Counted from the stretch's first letter, positions 8,836 through 18,183 are shown. The stretch is 64,000 nt of DNA from Hyphomicrobium sp. (GCA_017512425.1 JAFWGI010000015.1:124001-188000), one strand, 5' to 3'. Notes: a model not told the origin generated them from the letters alone. Numbers and translations are program-made.

Positions 8836-8864
8836 TTGCGCAATTGTTACAAATCATTTCAGCG
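8836..8864 (-). promoter_or_regulatory. Shared copper-operon motif, copy 1
   Basis: On the plus strand this reads TTGCG, 2 bases, ATTGTTACA, 5 bases, TTTCAGCG. The same 29-bp arrangement with 22 identical positions recurs at 13360-13388. Here it ends 78 bp upstream of the cupredoxin start. Read toward the gene it contains TGAAA and TGTAAC ten bases apart, the spacing expected for tandem half-sites of an OmpR-family regulator, so the adjacent two-component system is the likely binder. A further inverted repeat TCAGCGT/ACGCTGA (8859-8876) overlaps it. Confidence 0.6.
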
Positions 8865-9052
8865 TTGGCACGCTGAGAGTCGCCTTCACTAAGGCGGCTT
8901 CATCTTACTTTCACGAGTGCCGTGTGCCAGCGACGAGCGCAACAATATGTAACGCACGTCGCATGGGATTCATGGCACGCATGCGGGACGGAAAAGAGGG
9001 ATCGCTACCTCCGTGTTCCGCGCTCAGGGAGATGCTAGGAGATTGATTACCC

Positions 9053-9199
9053 ATGAAATTGAATAATCAAAACTGGTCAACACTGCTTCGTTTCATGGCC
9101 GTGGTTGCAGTTGGAGTCACAATGGCTGGCTGCGCTGTCGGCAGTGCAGGCAGATCAGGCACAACCGACAGCGGTAATCCAGGATCGCACTCCCACTAG
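9053..9199 (+). CDS. Very small lipoprotein (48 residues)
   Basis: An ATG at 9053, preceded by AGGAGAT at 9037-9043, opens a 48-codon frame. It has a positive N-terminus, a hydrophobic stretch (FMAVVAVGVTMAG) and a lipobox MAGC with Cys at residue 27, giving a mature lipopeptide of only 22 residues, rich in Gly and Ser and ending in HSH. The combination of ribosome site, signal sequence and lipobox makes a real gene likely despite its size. It diverges from the cupredoxin operon and could share its regulation. Function unknown. Confidence 0.55.
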   Translation: MKLNNQNWSTLLRFMAVVAVGVTMAGCAVGSAGRSGTTDSGNPGSHSH

Positions 9200-9363
9200 T
9201 GTTAAAGTCGAAATGGCCCTTCTCGGAAATCGACTCCGGAAGGGCCAAACGGCCAGATCAAGATTCAAAAGGTACGTTCAATGGAGCATTCTCAATTCGA
9301 CCTATCCCGTCGTTGGATAAAATGGAGTTCGCCAATCTAATTACCGCGTGCGCAGCATTGGGT

Positions 9364-9891
9364 CTAACGACTGGCCGCCAATTCGTTAATCATCGAGCGC
9401 ATTTGCGCGATTTCATTTTTCTGAGCTGTGATGATGCCGTCGCATAACTGCTGAACCTTGGGAATTTTCAAGTCGGCTTGTTCGCACATCAATATCGCGC
9501 CGGCATGATGTGGGATCATAGATTTTAGAAATTGCTGGTCACTCACCGCTATTTGTTCTCGAATGCCGAGCCAAAATCCAATTAGCGCGACCAATCCTAC
9601 GCCTGTGAGTATGAGGTTCAGCTGCTTGTTGGGGTACATGGACCTCATGAGCCAAATCTCGATCAACAGCATTGGCGCCGTCATGAGGCCGGCCATGTAG
9701 AATTGGTTGAGATTTGGCACGACATTCTCGAAAACATCGACCATCGCGTACATGAGAGCAAACATGGCAGTGAACGAGATAACCAACATCGCGGCCAAAC
9801 GGATGTAGGCGTCGGGACCGTGCCCGTCTTTGCCTTTGGTTAGCCCCGATGTGCTCGCACCGTGCTGTTGCTTGTGTTCATTCTCTGCCAT
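9364..9891 (-). CDS. DUF305 membrane protein
   Basis: 175 residues with a His-bearing hydrophilic N-terminus, three probable membrane helices (LAAMLVISFTAMFALMYAMV; FYMAGLMTAPMLLIEIWL; LILTGVGLVALIGFWLGI), then a short DUF305 module with FLKSMIPHHAGAILMCEQA and NEIAQMRSMI. DUF305 proteins carry conserved His and Met residues and often neighbour copper resistance genes; the cyanobacterial member CopM binds copper. It is 95 bp downstream of the multicopper oxidase on the same strand and probably belongs to that operon. Confidence 0.85.
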   Translation of the reverse strand: MAENEHKQQHGASTSGLTKGKDGHGPDAYIRLAAMLVISFTAMFALMYAMVDVFENVVPNLNQFYMAGLMTAPMLLIEIWLMRSMYPNKQLNLILTGVGLVALIGFWLGIREQIAVSDQQFLKSMIPHHAGAILMCEQADLKIPKVQQLCDGIITAQKNEIAQMRSMINELAASR

Positions 9892-9986
9892 CGTATGAAC
9901 GTCCTCTGCTTACGTTAAGCACCACTAGAATCGTCGGCAAGAATGCGTCCGTTGTAGAAACCCAAACATCGGTAGACTTCAGCGAA

Positions 9987-11390
9987 CTAGTGACCCGAAT
10001 GCCCGCTCGGCTTGACCGCTTTGACCTCAATTTCGGTCGCTGGCGAATTGGATGCGGGTGCTGTCGGCGCGCGAACCGGGTCGGCGAGCTTCGCCGGATC
10101 TCCTGTCCACTTATAGGCAACGGTTCCTTCCGGATTCTTGTACCAACCCGGATCCTTGTAATCGTTGCGATCGAGCCCCTCGCGGACTTTGACAACCGAG
10201 AACATGCCGCCCATCTCGACAGGGCCGAACTGCGCGAAGCCGGTCATCATCGGCAATGTGTTGTCGGGGAGCGGCATTTCCATTTCGCCCATGTCCGCCA
10301 TGCCGGCCCCGCCCATCGGCATGTAGCCTTTGACCATGCCGCTCATGCGCTTCTTCAACTCGGTCTGATCGACGCCGATAAACGTTCTCAAATCGTGCCC
10401 CATAGCATTCATCGTGTGATGTGACTTGTGGCAGTGTATCGCCCAATCCCCCTCATAGATGGCGTCGAATTCATAGGCGCGCATCTGACCGACTGCGCAA
10501 TCGATCGTGACCTCAGGCCAGCGCGATTCAGGCCGTGTCCATCCGCCGTCCGTGCACGTCACCTCGAAGTGATAGCCGTGCATGTGGATCGGATGGTTTG
10601 TCATGGTCAGATTGCCGAAGCGAACGCGCACCCGATCGCCCTTGCTCACGACCAGCGGATCGATGCCCGGAAACACGCGACTGTTCCAGCTCCAGAGGTT
10701 GAAGTTCAACATCTGCGCGATGCGCGGCACATATGAGCCTGGATCGATATCGTAGGCGTTGAGCAGAAACACGAAGTCGCGATCGACCCGCATGAACTTT
10801 GGATCCTTAGGGTGGACGACGAAAAAGCCCATCATGCCCATCGCCATCTGGACCATTTCATCGGCGTGCGGGTGATACATGAAGGTGCCGGACTTGGCGA
10901 TCTGCCACTCGTAGACGTAGGTTTCGCCAGGCTTGATGTGCGGCTGATTGAGCCCGCCGACCCCGTCCATGCCGCTCGGTAAAATCTGCCCGTGCCAATG
11001 TATCGTTGTGTGTTCGGGCAGTTTGTTGGTGACAAAAATGCGAACCTTGTCGCCCTCGACGACCTCAATTGTCGGACCCGGAGACTGGCCGTTGTAACCC
11101 CACAGATGCGCCTTCATGCCCGGCGCCATCTCGCGCACGACGGGCTCGGCGACGAGATGAAACTCTTTCCATTCGCCATTGATCCGCGGCGCCAGCGTCC
11201 ATCCGTTCAGCGTCACGACAGGTTGATAATCAGGTCCGCTTGATGGGGCGACTGGCGCTTGTGTTGCCGGAGATGTCTGGAACTGGGCTTCTGGAACCGC
11301 CGCGTGCGCGGGGCTGCCGGTCACTTTCGCCGCCCCCAGCAGCGCAAGACCGCCAGTGGCCGCCATCATATCTCTACGCGATACCGTCAT
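9987..11390 (-). CDS. Multicopper oxidase
   Basis: 467 residues with a Tat-type leader (TVSRRDMMAATGGLALLG) indicating export of the folded cofactor protein. All four copper-ligand clusters are visible: HWHGQ, HPHAD, HPIHMHG and HCHKSHHTMNAMGH, the last supplying the Cys-His pathway and axial Met. A Met-rich stretch (KKRMSGMVKGYMPMGGAGM) near residue 365 resembles the Met-rich segments of cuprous oxidases. It likely oxidises Cu(I) to the less permeable Cu(II) in the periplasm. It starts 24 bp after the TolC-type gene, so the two are cotranscribed. Confidence 0.92.
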   Translation of the reverse strand: MTVSRRDMMAATGGLALLGAAKVTGSPAHAAVPEAQFQTSPATQAPVAPSSGPDYQPVVTLNGWTLAPRINGEWKEFHLVAEPVVREMAPGMKAHLWGYNGQSPGPTIEVVEGDKVRIFVTNKLPEHTTIHWHGQILPSGMDGVGGLNQPHIKPGETYVYEWQIAKSGTFMYHPHADEMVQMAMGMMGFFVVHPKDPKFMRVDRDFVFLLNAYDIDPGSYVPRIAQMLNFNLWSWNSRVFPGIDPLVVSKGDRVRVRFGNLTMTNHPIHMHGYHFEVTCTDGGWTRPESRWPEVTIDCAVGQMRAYEFDAIYEGDWAIHCHKSHHTMNAMGHDLRTFIGVDQTELKKRMSGMVKGYMPMGGAGMADMGEMEMPLPDNTLPMMTGFAQFGPVEMGGMFSVVKVREGLDRNDYKDPGWYKNPEGTVAYKWTGDPAKLADPVRAPTAPASNSPATEIEVKAVKPSGHSGH

Positions 11391-11414
11391 GTTGAAACTC
11401 CCTTTGCGATGCTG

Positions 11415-12875
11415 TCATCCGCCAGAACCCGCTACCACCGCAGCTGCACCGCCATCTCGGCCGCCAACCACCGCGGTGTGCAAATCAACCTTGGCTAGCC
11501 AGAAGTCGCGCCGCGCGTTCGCAGCCTGCACATTCGTGTCGATCCGGGCCCGCGCATCCGAGAGCAACTGGAAGACATCGATGAGCATACCATTGTAGTT
11601 CAGCAGAGTTTGCTCGGTAATGATCTGACGGAGCGGCAGGATCTCCCGCTCGTAGTGGCGCACCAAGTCGTAATTGCCGCGATAAGCCTGATAGGCTTGA
11701 CGGGCCTCGGAACGGACATTGACGGCCTTCTCTATAACGCGATTGACGGCGCCCATGTAGGTTTCCTCGGCACTGCGCGTACGGACTTCGCCGAAATCAT
11801 AGATCGGGATTTGAAAATCGACATCAAGACCGCGCCAGCGGATCTTTTCGGTCCGCTCTGTCGTCGTCTTGATGAGGCTCGGACCCGGCCCAAGCGTGTA
11901 ATCGACATCAGTCACATCGGTTTTCTCAAGCCTGCGAATGCCGCGCACGTCCAGGACGTCGATAAAGCGCGTTGCGTGAGTTAAACCGTATTCTTTTGCG
12001 AGGATCGCGACCTCCATCCGCGCGACCTCAAGATCGACCCGGCACAGGACGGCCTCAGTCTCGATATCATCTTCGACCTTCGGTTTTGGCGGCAAGGCGG
12101 GGAGCTTGGCTGGCAGCTTGTATTTGATCTGCGCGCCCCAAAGTCCGAGCGCCTGATTGAGGCGTTCGCGCTCGAGTCGCTGATTAAGCCGCGCTTGCGC
12201 CAGCTGGCCGCCGACCTCGGCCGTAAAGGCATGCTCGCGGGCCTGATCGAGCTTGGCCATACCGCCAGTCTCGCCGAGCTTCTTGGCAAAATCCGATACG
12301 GTCTCCGCCGACATCTTTGCCTGATCAAGTAATTTTACGAGTTCGTTCGCCGCGACCGCACGGTAGTAGGCGCGCCTTGCGTCAGCGGCGATCCTAAGCG
12401 TCGCTTCGACCGCACGCTTTTGCGCCTGAAGGAACCGATGTTCCGCGATTTCGCGCCGCCGCGGCAGCGTCAAGAGGCTCAGCACGTTCTGCAGAATTTG
12501 AGCTTCGAGTTCAATTGAAGTCGGCTGCATGAGCCGCGACAACGTGATGGCAGGTGACGGCGGCAAGCTGGCCTCGACCATCATTGCTTCGGACACGCCC
12601 AACTCGTTGTAAGCGGCCTGTAGGCCGCGATTGTTCAGAAGAGCAATCCTGACTGCGGCGTCTGCGGTCATCGTGCCTGACAGCAAGTCGGCGACCCTTG
12701 CTTGAGCGGCGGCGGCTTCGTCCTCACTCCGGATTTTGGTAACGGGCTCACCAATCGCACCCGTCGTTAGGTCACTCACGATACTCATGCCCCCATCGGG
12801 CGAGAAGTTTGCACATCCGCCAAGGAGGAGCACCAATGTGAGTGTCGGCGATAACACGCTAAACCTCGTACGCAT
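11415..12875 (-). CDS. TolC-type outer-membrane factor (lipoprotein)
   Basis: From the Met at 12875 it is 486 residues; the signal peptide ends in the lipobox LLGGC (Cys 21). Two long heptad-rich helical halves with NNRGLQAAYNELGVSEA and RQAYQAYRGNYDLVRHYE are typical of the OEP/TolC fold, in which three subunits form an outer-membrane and periplasmic duct. Position ahead of the multicopper oxidase suggests it is the exit channel for a metal pump. No RND partner lies in the same operon now; the RND gene at the window start, or the lost one implied by the fragment at 13.9 kb, are candidates. Confidence 0.88.
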   Translation of the reverse strand: MRTRFSVLSPTLTLVLLLGGCANFSPDGGMSIVSDLTTGAIGEPVTKIRSEDEAAAAQARVADLLSGTMTADAAVRIALLNNRGLQAAYNELGVSEAMMVEASLPPSPAITLSRLMQPTSIELEAQILQNVLSLLTLPRRREIAEHRFLQAQKRAVEATLRIAADARRAYYRAVAANELVKLLDQAKMSAETVSDFAKKLGETGGMAKLDQAREHAFTAEVGGQLAQARLNQRLERERLNQALGLWGAQIKYKLPAKLPALPPKPKVEDDIETEAVLCRVDLEVARMEVAILAKEYGLTHATRFIDVLDVRGIRRLEKTDVTDVDYTLGPGPSLIKTTTERTEKIRWRGLDVDFQIPIYDFGEVRTRSAEETYMGAVNRVIEKAVNVRSEARQAYQAYRGNYDLVRHYEREILPLRQIITEQTLLNYNGMLIDVFQLLSDARARIDTNVQAANARRDFWLAKVDLHTAVVGGRDGGAAAVVAGSGG

Positions 12876-12971
12876 TTCGTAACGTCGGCTCGAAACCATG
12901 AGCGCGTCCCCCCCCCGGTCTGCTCAAACCTGCCGTGCTCGCCCCCGCGACCACGGCAGTCGGAAATTAAT

Positions 12972-13304
12972 CTAGTGCTGCATGCCTGGCATCGGCGCCA
13001 TTGCGGGCGGCGTGGTTGGCGCCGGTTGTGGCTGCTGTTGTTGCGGCTCGACCGGAGCAGTGTCGGGGGGCGCGACACGCCGATTGGTGTCGCCCCACGG
13101 CAAGGGTTCGACGGGCCGGTAACTCTTGAAACCGGCGCCTATCGATCGGTAGCCGCTGCTCGGAACTTCAACGGGTTCGTCCGGCATCGGTCCGGAATGG
13201 GGCCACTCGGGTGCGCTGCTTCCCCACCCGGTCAAGAGGACGGATAAGGCCGCTAAGATGATTGTCCTTTGGAGCACAGAGAATCCTATTATCCGCATTT
13301 TCAA
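12972..13304 (-). CDS. Pro-rich exported protein, lipobox-like but lacking Cys
   Basis: 110 residues; the N-terminus is a signal-like hydrophobic segment (TIILAALSVLLTGWGSS). The LLTG before Trp is exactly what precedes the lipidated Cys in a lipobox, and Trp (TGG) differs from Cys (TGC/TGT) by one base. The rest is Pro-rich (PQQQQPQPAPTTPPAMAPM) and unstructured, ending in PGMQH. It is the first gene of the TolC-oxidase-DUF305 run, 96 bp upstream of TolC, and follows the second copy of the 29-bp motif. Function unknown. Confidence 0.6.
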   Translation of the reverse strand: MKMRIIGFSVLQRTIILAALSVLLTGWGSSAPEWPHSGPMPDEPVEVPSSGYRSIGAGFKSYRPVEPLPWGDTNRRVAPPDTAPVEPQQQQPQPAPTTPPAMAPMPGMQH

Positions 13305-13359
13305 TGCCTAGCCCGAATCATAGTTTGTCGAAGAATAGGATGGACAGAGCTACCATGCG

Positions 13360-13388
13360 TTGCGAGATTGTTACAGTTTGTTTCAGCG
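13360..13388 (-). promoter_or_regulatory. Shared copper-operon motif, copy 2
   Basis: Plus-strand pattern TTGCG, 2 bases, ATTGTTACA, 5 bases, TTTCAGCG, matching the copy at 8836-8864 at every fixed position while the spacer bases differ. It ends 55 bp upstream of the minus-strand gene at 13304, so it sits in the promoter of the TolC/multicopper oxidase operon. Conservation of the fixed bases with divergent spacers is what a protein-binding site would show. Confidence 0.6.
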
Positions 13389-13596
13389 GCATTCGCGCAA
13401 CGGGTGATTCGGGGTTTGTTGAAGAGCCCGCGGCAGCGGAGTAAGTGATCCTATTGAGGCTCCTTCGGCCGCAGTCGTTCCGCTCAGGTGCATATTCCTG
13501 CTAGGGGCGAACGCCGAAACCGAGCGATTGTTGACCCGCAAAGCACGCTCCTGGAATTTGTTTTGGGTCCGGGGTTGCTTTGGTTGGAGGCAGGTC

Positions 13597-13890
13597 ATGG
13601 AAACCGAGCCACACATTCTCGTTGTCGATGACGATCGTGGGATACGAGACCTCCTGTCACGATACCTGCGCAAGAACGGATTGCGCGTTGACGTGGCGGC
13701 CAATGGCCGTGAAATGGAATCTCGACTGAGCGAATCCAAGATTGACTTGGTGGTCCTTGATCGCGTCATGCCGGGTGAAGATGGTCTGACGCTCTGCCGC
13801 GATTTAAGAAATCACAGTCGCGTTCCGATAATTATGCTGACGCTTCTCGGAGCGGACACAGATCGCATATTGGGCCTCCAGATGGGCGCC
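13597..13890 (+). pseudogene. Response regulator, receiver domain only (3' part deleted)
   Basis: From the ATG at 13597 the frame encodes an OmpR-class receiver with VDDD, phospho-acceptor Asp in LVVLDRVMPG and a Thr in IIMLTLLG. The homology breaks off at LQMGAE, where the family continues with DDYLPKPF. The following bases belong to an efflux adaptor gene in another frame, so the DNA-binding domain is lost. It resembles the intact regulator at 6971-7744 (both have GREM and LCR-x-LR), suggesting a former second two-component system here. The chimeric frame continues to 13980 without family resemblance. Confidence 0.8.
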
Positions 13891-14684
13891 GAGCTCTGGC
13901 GCTGGCTCGCACCGATACAATTTCAGTCAAGGGTCTGGATAAGGCCAAATTGGATGTGGCCACAAACGACGCCGCCTTAGCAAGCGCAAAGGCTCAACTT
14001 GATGTCAGGCGCAGCGAACAAGCAATTGCCGCCGCACGGCTGATCAGCCCTGCAAGCGTCGCTTCTCCAACGGACCCGTCCTGTTGCATTCAGATTCGGT
14101 CGCCGATCAGCGGTCGAGTTCTCCGGATCATCCAGGAGAGCGAGGCAAGCATCCCGGCAGGCGCCCCACTTATCGAAGTAGGCGACCCGCTCGATCTTGA
14201 GGTGGTAGCCGAATTGCTGTCGACGGAAGCCGTTCGGATAAGGCCAGGCGCATCGGTGCGAATTGACGGCTGGGGCGGAACGCCGATATCGGGGCGGGTG
14301 AAACGCGTCGATCCAGCGGGATTTCTCAAGGTCTCGGCACTGGGGATAGAGGAACAGAGGGTTCGTACGGTCATAGATTTTGTTGATCCGCCCGCGACTT
14401 GGTCGCAACTCGGGCACGACTTTCGGGTCGTCGTTCACGTTCGCACTTGGAGCGCCGACAATGTGCTTACAGTGCCCGTAAGCGCGCTCTTCCGAAAGGG
14501 AGAGGACTGGGCCGTTTTCGCCGTGAAGAATGGACGCACACTTACGACGCCCGTCAAGATTGTGCATCGCAATAGTCGCCAGGTGGAGGTTATTGAGGGT
14601 TTGTCAGCCGGCGATCAAGTCGTTCTTCATCCAAGCGATAGGGTTAAGGACGGCGTTCCGGTCACGCAACGCGAAACCGATTGA
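13891..14684 (+). pseudogene. RND membrane-fusion (adaptor) protein, C-terminal fragment
   Basis: The frame is open from about 13892 and reads as the end of the adaptor coiled coil (ALALARTDTISVKGLDKAKL), then the lipoyl/beta-barrel portion (CIQIRSPISGRVLRIIQESE; GDPLDLEVVAELLSTEAVRI) and the membrane-proximal domain ending at 14684. Roughly the first third of a typical adaptor is missing, replaced by the truncated response regulator. No start codon or ribosome site serves this fragment. A typical HlyD/CzcB-family adaptor links an inner-membrane pump to a TolC duct; no pump gene follows it. Confidence 0.8.
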
Positions 14685-14879
14685 CTTCGAATTCTGGTCG
14701 GCCTGCACCGCTATGGGAAGTGTTGGTTCAGCCGACCTCCTCAGCCTCCGGACAGAGGCGCTTTTGGAAAAGCCAGAGGTGGCGGCCCTAGCTGGGCACG
14801 GAGACCCGCGGGTGGTCTTCTGAGCGAAATCATAGGAGGCGAATACTCAAACGATCGGGCCGTAAGCGGTTCCAAACTC

Positions 14880-15560
14880 TCAGCAAGCGGCGTACGCACT
14901 CTGCGCCGGTTCCGGCTCACTAAAGATCATGTAAATGATGTAGAGCGACATCAGCGCTCCGCCGAAACAGAAAACAGATATGTAGGCAAACTGAAAGAAA
15001 AGATACGTAGTTGCTGCGACGAGAGAAATCAGGATGCCAAAGACCTGCGCACGCCGATTCGACGAGGTCAAAAGCGGTACGATGATCACAAAGAGATAAA
15101 TGGCATAGGTGTATTCGCGCTGCATGATGAAATCAAAAAGTACGGTTCCTTGATAGCTGATCGCATTGGGGAAGAATTTCGTAACCAACCAGCTGTCGTG
15201 CGCAAAATATGGGAAATACTGCATCGCGCCGATCATTCCGCCGAGTATCGCGAACAGCAGATAGACATGCCGCCGCCGACACGGCTCAAGAAAGTATGTT
15301 GAGAAAGGAACCCAGATCGGCCACGCGAGCCAGGAAAAAAACATATATGCCAACGAGTATCGTTCGACCATCGCGTCGCTCGACAATGCGTTGCCGGTCC
15401 AAACCAAACCCTCGAACAGTTGCTGCATTCCAAAGAGCATGGGCAACGTAGCGAGCGGAACCAGATTTCGGTTTATCTGGTAAGCCTTTCGGATTGCGAA
15501 TCCACCCGCGGGAAGAAGGATTGCTGCGGCCGTAAAACTCGCTTCTGCTGAGAAACACAT
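14880..15560 (-). CDS. DUF6629-type integral membrane protein
   Basis: 226 residues beginning MCFSAEASFTAAAILLPAG, the signature start of a small membrane family (DUF6629-like). About seven hydrophobic helices span the protein. Its role is unknown; members are scattered in bacteria. It is the last gene of the minus-strand run that starts with the P-type ATPase, 75 bp after PPK2. Between 14685 and 14879 I see nothing beyond the tail of the adaptor fragment. Confidence 0.75.
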   Translation of the reverse strand: MCFSAEASFTAAAILLPAGGFAIRKAYQINRNLVPLATLPMLFGMQQLFEGLVWTGNALSSDAMVERYSLAYMFFSWLAWPIWVPFSTYFLEPCRRRHVYLLFAILGGMIGAMQYFPYFAHDSWLVTKFFPNAISYQGTVLFDFIMQREYTYAIYLFVIIVPLLTSSNRRAQVFGILISLVAATTYLFFQFAYISVFCFGGALMSLYIIYMIFSEPEPAQSAYAAC

Positions 15561-15635
15561 CAGAAGTGTTCTAACTTGTTGTATTTCATATTAGCGACCG
15601 ATCCCGGTTCGAGTTTATAGAAATGTTTTGGCTGC

Positions 15636-16412
15636 TCACTCTGCGATCATGCCGTTCTTAAAGTGTTTTTCATTGAAGGGAAATACGAGGTTGGTATCAG
15701 GCAATTCGTTATGCCGATTTTTACCATGAAATTCGCATCGTGAAAGCAGGTCCCGAATGACATTGAGCCGTGCTGCCCGCTTGTCGTCGGCGCGTACAAC
15801 AATCCAGGGTGATAACTCACCGTTGGTCCTCGTTAGCATCGCGTCGCGCGCTTCCGAATAGTGTTCCCAATGCTTCGGTGCCTTCGCGTCAATCGGGCTC
15901 ATTTTCCACTGCCGCAGTGGATCCTTGCGCCGGCGCTTTAAGCGCCGTTCCTGTTCTTCGCGGCTGATGTCGAGGTAGTACTTGATGAACTTGAAGCCGC
16001 AGTGGACGAGCAGCTGTTCGAACATCGGCACCGTTTTCATGAACTCCTCGTATTCGTGCTTTGTGCAGAATCCCATCACGCGTTCAACGCCGGCGCGATT
16101 GTACCAGCTGCGATTGAAAAGGACGGTCTCTCCGGCGATCGGCAGATGCTCGACATAGCGCTGGAAATACCAAGCCTTGCGGTCGCGGTCGGAGGGTACA
16201 CCTTGCGCGACGACACGTGTTTCACGCGGGCTCAGATGCTCAACTATACGCTTGATCGTTCCGTCCTTGCCAGCGGCGTCGCGTCCCTCGAAGATCACTA
16301 CGACTTTCTGGCCGTGTTTGATGACGTGCTTTTGGAACTTCACGAGTTCGATTTGAGCATTATGGAATGCCAGTTCGTAGTCGTCCGCGTCGTCACCGGG
16401 CACCCTGGTCAT
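15636..16412 (-). CDS. ppk2: Polyphosphate kinase 2
   Basis: 258 residues with the PPK2 P-loop EGRDAAGKDGTIKRI, the second conserved block LFNRSWYNRAGVERVMGF and the lid-type Arg-rich segment RRLKRRRKDPLRQWKMSP. PPK2 enzymes transfer phosphate between polyphosphate and nucleoside diphosphates (class I: ADP/GDP to ATP/GTP). The length fits the single-domain class. Being downstream of a copper-type ATPase may be meaningful, because polyphosphate can chelate metals, but that link is inference. Confidence 0.92.
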   Translation of the reverse strand: MTRVPGDDADDYELAFHNAQIELVKFQKHVIKHGQKVVVIFEGRDAAGKDGTIKRIVEHLSPRETRVVAQGVPSDRDRKAWYFQRYVEHLPIAGETVLFNRSWYNRAGVERVMGFCTKHEYEEFMKTVPMFEQLLVHCGFKFIKYYLDISREEQERRLKRRRKDPLRQWKMSPIDAKAPKHWEHYSEARDAMLTRTNGELSPWIVVRADDKRAARLNVIRDLLSRCEFHGKNRHNELPDTNLVFPFNEKHFKNGMIAE

Positions 16413-16467
16413 TGTCTTGAACTCCGATCGTTCGATAGCAGTTGTGAGAGATGACTATCCCCAGATT

Positions 16468-16953
16468 TCATCGATTGCGGTGCTCGTATGGGAATCTGAG
16501 AATGATGCCTTCTGCGGCGCCTTGGCGTTTGATGGTCACTACGATCGTGTAGAGGCCTGGACCTGCGAAAGTGAAATAGCCGCCGTAAGTCTGCGTACCC
16601 GCGATAGACATCGGGTCTAATGTTTTCTTCTCGCCTGCTTTGCCTAGGCCCGAAACCTGCGCAGTTACAGTGGCGTCTATAATCCTTTCACTGGTTTTGG
16701 CGTCAAAAACTGCAGCCACGAGGTGATACTGGTAGCCACCTTCCGGCACGCCGCCATGCATCGAGCCCTGAGGCTCAGTCGGCTTGTGGCCTTTGGTAAT
16801 CTCTGCGGGGACGACACCGAGGTATGCCTCGACACCCGATGCCTTTTGGTACAATCCATCGCCTGCAGCATTGGCAGGTCCGTGGAAGTGGGCTGCTGCC
16901 AGCAACGCCCCAACAAGAAGGAAAGGAAACCGTTTCATCAGCATGAGGCGCAT
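16468..16953 (-). CDS. Periplasmic protein of unknown function
   Basis: 161 residues with a signal peptide (cleavage near ANAAGD). The mature part has VEAYLGVVPAEITKGHKP, MHGGVPEGGYQYHLVAAVFD and GYFTFAGPGLYTIVVTI, which read like a beta-sandwich domain often found beside metal transport genes. The two His-containing loops could bind metal. I know similar sequences only as hypothetical periplasmic proteins. It lies 28 bp after the thiolase and 55 bp before PPK2 on the same strand. Confidence 0.65.
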   Translation of the reverse strand: MRLMLMKRFPFLLVGALLAAAHFHGPANAAGDGLYQKASGVEAYLGVVPAEITKGHKPTEPQGSMHGGVPEGGYQYHLVAAVFDAKTSERIIDATVTAQVSGLGKAGEKKTLDPMSIAGTQTYGGYFTFAGPGLYTIVVTIKRQGAAEGIILRFPYEHRNR

Positions 16954-16981
16954 CTTATGATTCTTTCCTGGTGATCACGAG

Positions 16982-18166
16982 CTAGGTTCGCTCCAGCACA
17001 AGTGCAATTCCCTGGCCGCCGCCAATGCACAGCGTGACGAGACCCCGTTTGATCTTTTCGCGCCGCATCGCGTGCAGAAGGCGTGTGGTCAGAATCGCCC
17101 CCGTCGCGCCGATCGGATGACCATGAGCAATCGCGCCACCCTCGACATTCAAAATGTCCTCGGGCAATCCGATTTCCTTGATCAGGGCGAGTACGATGGC
17201 GGCGAAGGCCTCATTCACTTCGGCACGCTCGATATCGGCGAGGCGCCAGCCGGCCCGCTCAAGTGCCTGGCGAACCGCGGGCACCGGTCCAAGACCGAAC
17301 ATACCCGGATCAACGGCACCCACTCCATAGGATACTAATCGCGCGAAGGGTTCGAGACCATGTTTCTCCGCCCATTTCGCATCAGCCACGATCATGGCGG
17401 CCGCGCCGCTGTTGAGGCCGGGGGCGTTCTCTGCTGTAATCGTGCCGTCCTTGCGGAATACGGGCTTGAGTTTGGCGAGCGACTCGGCGGTCGTGTCAGG
17501 CCTATTGTGTTCATCCTTGTCAAAGACGGCCGACTTCTTTCCGTCAGCAATGTCTAGTGCAACGATCTCCTGCACAAACTTTCCCGCGGCTTGGGACTTT
17601 GCAAAGCGCTGCTGCGTTCTAAGCGCCCAGGCGTCCTGGGACTCGCGCGTGACTTGGTATTTCGCAATGAGGTCCTCGGTATGCCATCCGGAATGCTGGC
17701 CGGAGAAGGCATCATTGAGGCCGTCGCGAAGCATGCTGTCGAAGATCTGCGCGTCGCCCATGCGGTAACCCCAGCGGCCGCCGGTCATCAGATAAGGGGC
17801 TTGGTCCATGTTCTCCATGCCACCGGCCACGACACAGGACGCATGGCCAAGCATGACCTCTTGTGCGGCCGAGACGATCGCTTGGGCGCCGGACCCGCAG
17901 ACGCGGTTCACCGTCATTGCGGGCACCTCGACCGGGATATCGGCCGCGCGCATGGCTTGACGAGCCGGGTTCATTTTGGCGCCAGCGTGCACGACCTGTC
18001 CCATAACGACTGAATCGACGTCGGTTCCGTTGAGTTTTGCGCGTTGAAGTGCCGCCTTGATTGCCGCCGCGCCAAGTTCGGGGGCAGTTAATCCCTTCAG
18101 TGATCCGCCATACGTTCCGATCGCGGTGCGAACGGGGGCACAAAGCACGACGTTTGATTTCGTCAT
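16982..18166 (-). CDS. Acetyl-CoA acetyltransferase (thiolase)
   Basis: 394 residues from the Met at 18166 (upstream in-frame residues look non-coding). It has the nucleophile Cys in [10 protein letters not shown], the His of [12 protein letters not shown] and the second catalytic Cys in LCIGGGQG, the complete set for thiolase. It should condense or cleave acetoacetyl-CoA-type substrates, feeding PHB or fatty acid metabolism. The gene is 17 bp after the MFS transporter, an unusual operon partner for a metal ATPase. Confidence 0.93.
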   Translation of the reverse strand: MTKSNVVLCAPVRTAIGTYGGSLKGLTAPELGAAAIKAALQRAKLNGTDVDSVVMGQVVHAGAKMNPARQAMRAADIPVEVPAMTVNRVCGSGAQAIVSAAQEVMLGHASCVVAGGMENMDQAPYLMTGGRWGYRMGDAQIFDSMLRDGLNDAFSGQHSGWHTEDLIAKYQVTRESQDAWALRTQQRFAKSQAAGKFVQEIVALDIADGKKSAVFDKDEHNRPDTTAESLAKLKPVFRKDGTITAENAPGLNSGAAAMIVADAKWAEKHGLEPFARLVSYGVGAVDPGMFGLGPVPAVRQALERAGWRLADIERAEVNEAFAAIVLALIKEIGLPEDILNVEGGAIAHGHPIGATGAILTTRLLHAMRREKIKRGLVTLCIGGGQGIALVLERT

Positions 18167-18183
18167 CGAAAAGCTCCGCTTGA

